Positions 43,328 through 47,300 of a stretch of 47,300 bases of DNA are shown here, in pieces; position 1 is the first letter of the stretch, and the number at the start of each line of letters is the position of its first letter. Below the pieces are notes generated by a model. It ran no database searches, had not been told where the DNA came from, and was given only the letters and a program-made list of their open reading frames with translations. The position numbers were made by a program, and so were the translations under genes. This stretch comes from CAZART01 sp964487555 (GTDB lineage Bacteria > Bacteroidota > Rhodothermia > Rhodothermales > VXPQ01): the NCBI GenBank assembly GCA_964487555.1, contig CAZART010000028.1, positions 1-47,300 on the forward strand, in the 5' to 3' direction.

Positions 43328-43369
43328 TGTATCCCGGAGGGTCTCAGTGTGTATCCTGGAGGGTCTCAG
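43328..43369. repeat. two direct 20-bp repeats between divergent genes
   Basis: TGTATCC-C/T-GGAGGGTCTCAG at 43328-43347 and 43350-43369, one mismatch, period 22 bp, that is about two helical turns. They lie 70-110 bp upstream of the DoxX-like gene and about 85-125 bp upstream of the DUF3179 gene. The spacing fits two protein dimers on one face of the DNA; it could also be a chance short duplication. Confidence 0.5.
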
Positions 43370-43438
43370 CGTTACGAAGTATCGATCGATTCTTTCTGGG
43401 ACGGTGTAACGAATGAGCGGCGGCGAGCACGGAACTAA

Positions 43439-43936
43439 ATGAGCGCCCCTGTGGCGATTATGATTCTGTCACCCAAGCAACGTCCGATTATGAATGCACT
43501 CGACCGGTTCGCCCCTCAAGCACACTGGCTTCTCCGCTTCTCGCTGGCCGCCGTCTTTCTGTATCACGGCCTCACCAAGTTTCCCGCTCTGGGAATGCTT
43601 GCCGAGATGATGGAGATGTCTGTCTTTATGATTGGAATGCTGGCGGCGGCTGAAACCGCGGCGGGCGTCCTGATTCTCGTCGGCGGTGCGGGCCCCGAGT
43701 GGGCGACGCGTACGGCCGGACTGATCATTGCCGTCGACATGGTCGGCGCCATCTTGTTGGTCCACTGGCCGCACGGCTGGAACTCCGTGAACATGGGTAT
43801 GGGCAATGAGGGCCGCGGCATGGAATTCCAGGTGACGCTCATAACGATCGCCCTTTACTTCGTCGTAGTCGGTAATCGTCATGTGAACTCGCTGTCTTCT
43901 CACGCCGAGGCCGCCCGTTCAGCGGAGAGGATCTGA
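43439..43936 (+). CDS. DoxX family membrane protein
   Basis: Seen: 165 residues (or 148 if translation starts at the in-frame ATG at 43490, which begins M-N-A-L-D-R-F-A-P-Q and fits homologs better). Four hydrophobic helices, with L-Y-H-G-L-T-K-F-P after the first and A-A-E-T-A-A-G-V-L-I-L in the second: the DoxX pattern. Known family links are to thiosulfate or quinone redox and detoxification, mostly unproven. No good ribosome site is seen before either start. Divergent from the first DUF3179 gene across a 170-bp region with direct repeats, and 14 bp upstream of the convergent DUF547 stop. Inner membrane. Confidence 0.82.
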   Translation: MSAPVAIMILSPKQRPIMNALDRFAPQAHWLLRFSLAAVFLYHGLTKFPALGMLAEMMEMSVFMIGMLAAAETAAGVLILVGGAGPEWATRTAGLIIAVDMVGAILLVHWPHGWNSVNMGMGNEGRGMEFQVTLITIALYFVVVGNRHVNSLSSHAEAARSAERI

Positions 43937-43949
43937 CGTGTGAACGAGC

Positions 43950-44855
43950 TTAGCGAGTGGGTCGCTCGTAATTAATACTCCAGTCGTACTCGAACCGAAC
44001 CCTGGGATCGCTCCGGATATCCGCTGCCGTTTTCCCCTCGAGTCGAGCGCGAATCGTCGTATAATCCGTGCGTTCTTTCGGCATATATGCGAGTAGGAAA
44101 TCACCCGCCGGCTGCTCGGGCCGATCGAAATCCTCACCAAACCAGTCGAGGATCGACGAAAGCACCATCACCTTCCCGTCCATGCGAAGGTGTCGCTCTC
44201 GTCGCGTGAAGTCGCGCATCGCCCGGTCTAATTCTTCGTCGACGTTCTGCGCCGTGAAGGCGCGCGTGCGGAGCGCGGGACATGAAACGGCCGCGCAGTG
44301 GATACCGACGTGCACTCGTGGATCGAGCGTGTCAACTTGCAGTGCGACGAGACCGCTCGGTCCCTCGCGGCGCCGCAGGATGACGTGCTCGATCTGGTCG
44401 AGCGTGATCTCTTGCCTGGCGATTCGACGCCGCGTCTTGAAAAACGGCTCGGCGTAGCCGTCCTCGATGATATGCTTCGCATCCGGAGCCTCACGGATGT
44501 TCTGCAGCATCAGAACGTTATAGCCATTCATCCAGAAGGCCAGTTTTTCTTGCTGTGAAGCCGGCTTGCTTGCGTCAAATTTTTCGACAGCCTTCAAGAC
44601 CCGGCGGAAATCCGCCGCGAGAGAGTCCCGTAGAAGGTCGTACCGCACCCTCCCCTCCGCCGTCACGATGTGCTGAAGGATAGCCGTGAGGGCGACGGCG
44701 TAATCCGCCGACGGCTGCACGCTACCGACCCGGCTCGGCAGGTCGCTCTCGTTGACCGTCCGGTCGTGCACGGACGTCCACTGCGCATGTGCGGCCCCGC
44801 CGGACACCACCAAAACGAATGTGACGAGCGCGAAGACCGTCAACGTGCAACGCAT
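43950..44855 (-). CDS. DUF547 protein, exported
   Basis: Seen: 301 residues with a signal peptide ending A-A-H-A-Q (25). The DUF547 core is clear: Q-Q-E-K-L-A-F-W-M-N-G-Y-N-V-L-M-L-Q-N-I, I-T-L-D-Q-I-E-H-V-I-L-R, D-P-R-V-H-V-G-I-H-C-A-A-V-S-C-P-A-L-R and the late F-D-W/L-D-W-F-G. Known: a widespread family of unknown function; the H-x-G-x-x-C-x-A-x-x-S-C-P core suggests a papain-like or thiol site, not proven. Periplasmic by the signal. Convergent with the DoxX gene and divergent from the second DUF3179 gene (188 bp). This grouping of DUF547, DoxX and DUF3179 points to a shared envelope process. Confidence 0.88.
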   Translation of the reverse strand: MRCTLTVFALVTFVLVVSGGAAHAQWTSVHDRTVNESDLPSRVGSVQPSADYAVALTAILQHIVTAEGRVRYDLLRDSLAADFRRVLKAVEKFDASKPASQQEKLAFWMNGYNVLMLQNIREAPDAKHIIEDGYAEPFFKTRRRIARQEITLDQIEHVILRRREGPSGLVALQVDTLDPRVHVGIHCAAVSCPALRTRAFTAQNVDEELDRAMRDFTRRERHLRMDGKVMVLSSILDWFGEDFDRPEQPAGDFLLAYMPKERTDYTTIRARLEGKTAADIRSDPRVRFEYDWSINYERPTR

Positions 44856-45043
44856 GATTGGCTCCGGCGGATCGCGGAAAATAGAGTCATGCCTTTCTGT
44901 TAGCCGATCCTACGCATCGTTACAGGACCTCGGTCTTTCCCCGGGAAAGAAGGGTCCGCCGTTTCTGCCCTCCGTATCCGTAACGTCGTCGCCGGCATCG
45001 GTACACAGTAAGCGGATGAAGTGCGCAAAAATCTCGAAAGGTC

Positions 45044-46171
45044 ATGAAAACTTCCTGTTTGCGAAGGGACGCGTCTCAGCGGTGTTTCATCGCCGGTCGC
45101 AACGGCGGCGCGGTCGGACGCGTCGTCCTCATACTCGTGTTTGGATTTGCCCTGGCCGCATGTGACGAGGACGAGGGGCTGATAACCCCGGGCGGCGCCG
45201 ACGATTGCAGCATTCCAACGAACCTCCTGGTCAGCGGCGGCGTGCCGCAGGACGGCATCCCCGCGTTGACCGATCCACAGTTCGTCGTTCCGGATGAGGC
45301 CACCTATCTATCCGACGACAGTCGCGTGATCGGCGTTCGCATGGGCGACGAGATGCTGGCGATTCCGCACAACATTCTCTGGCACCACGAGATCGTTAAC
45401 CTGAACCGTGAAGGCATGCAGCTCGCCGTCACGTACTGCCCCCTGACGGGCTCGAGCCTGGCGTTCGATCGTTCCGTCGTCGGGGGTGCCGAATTCGGCG
45501 TCTCGGGGCTCCTGTTTCAAAATAATCTCGTGATGTATGATCGAAATGCGGACCAGTCGCTCTGGCCACAGATGAACCGGGAGGCGGGCTGCGGGGTCCG
45601 TAACGAATCTCCCATCCCGATGCACTCGGTGGTCGAAATGGAGTGGGAAGGATGGCGCACGCTGTATCCGAATACGAAGGTCATCTCGGCAAATACCGGA
45701 TTCAGCAGAAACTATCAGCGCTCGGGTTATCCTTACGGCAACTACGAAGGGCTGGACAACGAGACCTTGCTCTTTCAAATGCCTATCGACGACCGGCGCC
45801 CGCCCAAGGAGCGCGTTCTCGGCATCCCGCTCAACAACGGCATCGCCTTCCCCTTCGGAGCGCTCGATACGGCGCCCTACAACGTAGTAACCGCGCAAAG
45901 CGGAGGCCGCGAGATCGTCGTCTTCTGGGACAGGTCGCGCCGCAGCGCGATGGCGTACTCTCCTGAGGTCGCCGGCAGCAGGCTTGATTTTGAGGTGCGA
46001 GAGAACGGCATTTTCGACCGCGGGACGTCGAGTCAATGGCAGGTCGATGGCCAATCCTCCACGGGCCCTCTGGCGGGTACACGACTCGAACCGATCGCAG
46101 AGGCGTACGTGGCCTTCTGGTTCGCGTGGGCGGCCTTTCATCGGGACACGCAGCTCTGGACGTCCGGGTAA
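45044..46171 (+). CDS. DUF3179 lipoprotein (second copy)
   Basis: Seen: 375 residues; lipoprotein signal with F-A-L-A-A-C (lipid Cys40) after an unusually long basic n-region, so the real start may lie later. DUF3179 segments: G-G-V-P-Q-D-G-I-P-A-L-T-D-P-Q-F, W-H-H-E-I-V-N, V-T-Y-C-P-L-T-G-S-S (C132, with Thr135 where the first copy has Cys) and G-V-S-G-L-L-F-Q-N-N-L-V-M-Y-D. Overall it aligns with the first copy through its length, so the two are paralogs. The second cysteine of the conserved pair has been lost. The stop shares a base with the next ATG, so the barrel-like protein is translationally coupled and a likely partner. Confidence 0.9.
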   Translation: MKTSCLRRDASQRCFIAGRNGGAVGRVVLILVFGFALAACDEDEGLITPGGADDCSIPTNLLVSGGVPQDGIPALTDPQFVVPDEATYLSDDSRVIGVRMGDEMLAIPHNILWHHEIVNLNREGMQLAVTYCPLTGSSLAFDRSVVGGAEFGVSGLLFQNNLVMYDRNADQSLWPQMNREAGCGVRNESPIPMHSVVEMEWEGWRTLYPNTKVISANTGFSRNYQRSGYPYGNYEGLDNETLLFQMPIDDRRPPKERVLGIPLNNGIAFPFGALDTAPYNVVTAQSGGREIVVFWDRSRRSAMAYSPEVAGSRLDFEVRENGIFDRGTSSQWQVDGQSSTGPLAGTRLEPIAEAYVAFWFAWAAFHRDTQLWTSG

Positions 46172-47016
46172 TGCGGCCGAACACGCTTTTTTGCCTGCCG
46201 CTGGTGGCCATTTTCTGGTTCGCGACGGATTCTGCCTTCGCGCAGTGGATCGAGAAGCCAGGGTCGGGCTGGATACAGGCGGCCGTCTACCGTCACGAGA
46301 CCTCAACGCTATTCGATGAAACCGGCTCACGACGAGGGATCTTCAGCGACGGCCACGCGGAGACGACGTCCCTCTTCGTAACAGTCGCTGGCGGCCTCTA
46401 CCGCGGCGTCGATGCGTGGTTTCAGTTGCCGGTCCACCACCTTATTTTCGAGGACAACCTGGACCGGCGCATTCGAACCGGAGTGGGTGATCCTCGAATC
46501 TATCTACGGGCGGGGCCCGAGCTCTTCGGCTTGCGCGCCGTTCCCGTTGCCGTTCGGGCCGGCGTGAAGCTCGTAGGCGGTGATTTCCCGGTGGATGCCG
46601 AGATCATCCCGCTGGGCGAGGGACAGCGAGACTGGGAGATGATGCTCGAGGCCGGATTCTCGTTTTATCCGATTCCTGCTTACATGATGGGATGGATCGG
46701 CTATCGTTGGCGCGAGACCAACGACGAGGCCGCCTGGAAGCCCGGCGACGAGACGTTTGCGTACCTGGCAGGCGGCGGTACCATCGGGCGCGCACCATGG
46801 AAAATCGCTGTGGAAGGATGGCTGGGCAGTCCGGCAATCATCCAGGGCATCTCGATACGCTCTGCCCGCCGAGAAATCCTGCAGATATACCCCTCGGTGG
46901 GCTGGCCCATCGGTCCGGGCGCCGTCGAACTCGGGTTGCGCGTGCCCCTCGCAGGCCGCAACTTACCCGCCGGGCCTGCCATCGTGGTCGGCTACTTTGC
47001 GCAGTGGTCGTTCTGA
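46171..47016 (+). CDS. outer-membrane beta-barrel-like protein
   Basis: Seen: 281 residues from the ATG at 46171, which overlaps the preceding stop as TAATG. A signal peptide ends S-A-F-A (24), then many alternating strands (G-W-I-Q-A-A-V-Y-R, T-S-L-F-V-T-V-A-G-G-L-Y-R, A-V-R-A-G-V-K-L-V-G-G, M-G-W-I-G-Y-R-W-R) and an aromatic C-terminus ending Q-W-S-F, the pattern of an outer-membrane barrel. I recognise no specific family; it resembles the transporter-like OMPs annotated as phenol-pathway or MetA-type proteins only in general. The open frame extends upstream into the DUF3179 gene but the coupled ATG with a signal peptide is clearly right. Inference: works with the DUF3179 lipoprotein. Confidence 0.78.
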   Translation: MRPNTLFCLPLVAIFWFATDSAFAQWIEKPGSGWIQAAVYRHETSTLFDETGSRRGIFSDGHAETTSLFVTVAGGLYRGVDAWFQLPVHHLIFEDNLDRRIRTGVGDPRIYLRAGPELFGLRAVPVAVRAGVKLVGGDFPVDAEIIPLGEGQRDWEMMLEAGFSFYPIPAYMMGWIGYRWRETNDEAAWKPGDETFAYLAGGGTIGRAPWKIAVEGWLGSPAIIQGISIRSARREILQIYPSVGWPIGPGAVELGLRVPLAGRNLPAGPAIVVGYFAQWSF

Positions 47017-47055
47017 CGCCGGCCGCTTCGCTTGCCAATCCATCCACAACCAACC

Positions 47056-47300
47056 ATGCAACAGACTCAGACCGATCCGGATGCACGTCCGACCACGGAT
47101 CGAGGCTACCGGCCGATCGAAGAATACGGACTCATCGGCGACATGCATACGGTCGCACTCGTGAGTGTGGACGGATCGATCGATTGGTGCTGCATGCCAC
47201 GGTTCGACGCCCCGAGTGTATTCGGCCGCATGCTCGACAACCAGAAGTGAACGCCGCGACGGCGTGGCCGGTGAGGAAGGCACGTTCAATATCTGCACGT
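47056..47300 (+). CDS. GH15-type glycosidase (glucoamylase/trehalase-like), 5' part with apparent frameshift
   Basis: Seen: from the ATG at 47056 the frame gives Y-R-P-I-E-E-Y-G-L-I-G-D-M-H-T-V-A-L-V, then S-V-D-G-S-I-D-W-C-C-M-P-R-F-D-A-P-S-V-F-G, the strongly conserved opening of the GH15 family. A TGA follows at 47248-47250. Shifting the frame by one base there, reading continues as E-R-R-D-G-V-A-G-E-E-G-T-F-N-I-C-T to the window edge, which fits the next conserved part (a Gly-x-Phe-x-Ile strand). So either one base is extra by sequencing error or the gene is broken. Known: GH15 enzymes remove glucose from oligosaccharides or hydrolyse trehalose. The rest of the gene is outside the window. 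Confidence 0.75.

Noticed and set aside
43328..43369. CRISPR-like repeat pair
   Set aside because: Only two copies with a 2-bp separation.

Overview
The window looks like a chromosomal scaffold piece from a GC-rich, aerobic, Gram-negative bacterium. Outer-membrane barrels, many lipoproteins, an Mla-type lipid transport operon and a high-potential iron-sulfur protein (HiPIP) support this. My best guess is a relative of the Rhodothermota/Bacteroidota: Rhodothermus marinus is known to use a HiPIP as a respiratory electron carrier, and the PorT-like barrel and mixed strong/absent Shine-Dalgarno sites fit. This placement is inference; Gemmatimonadota or another environmental phylum is not excluded. 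There is no rRNA, tRNA, CRISPR array, transposase or prophage gene that I can see.

Layout. 1-4.3 kb: a Tat-exported GH10-like protein (cut by the window start), a cytochrome c and a multicopper oxidase on the minus strand, then a HiPIP. 4.4-5.7 kb: a DoxX membrane protein divergent from a SufR-like Cys-rich regulator that ends in a clear terminator. 5.9-12.4 kb: housekeeping and envelope genes, namely an ACE-type M2 peptidase lipoprotein, Tex, a PorT-like barrel and ferrochelatase. 12.8-15.5 kb: a malonate module (madL, madM, matB) of visibly lower GC. 15.6-19.9 kb: class I fructose-1,6-bisphosphatase, two secreted proteins of unknown role and an AraC regulator. This stretch has two 100-N scaffold gaps, each flanked by an identical 55-bp sequence, so both look like contig-end overlaps rather than missing DNA. 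19.9-29.4 kb: a propeller/cytochrome c dehydrogenase-like lipoprotein, a DUF4242 protein, a large ATPase-LuxR (LAL) regulator behind a CotH-like protein, an AhpD-like enzyme, a GH43 glycosidase lipoprotein and a two-domain lipoprotein followed by a decayed fragment of a paralog.

29.4-40.5 kb is the most unusual part. A complete MlaE-MlaF-MlaD-auxiliary lipoprotein operon lies directly downstream of two tandem signalling units. Each unit is a very large CheB-CheR-PAS-histidine kinase followed by a response regulator. One regulator has a LuxR-type DNA-binding domain; the other is a bare receiver. A 21-bp inverted repeat sits just before mlaE, and one 8-bp half of it recurs upstream of the first kinase. 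This suggests, without proving, that the cascade controls itself and the lipid transporter. No chemotaxis receptor or flagellar gene is present.

40.9-47.3 kb: an alpha/beta-hydrolase-OsmC fusion, then an envelope/redox cluster of two DUF3179 paralogs, a DoxX protein, a DUF547 protein and a barrel-like protein translationally coupled to the second DUF3179 gene. The window ends in the first part of a GH15 glycosidase gene that carries an apparent frameshift.
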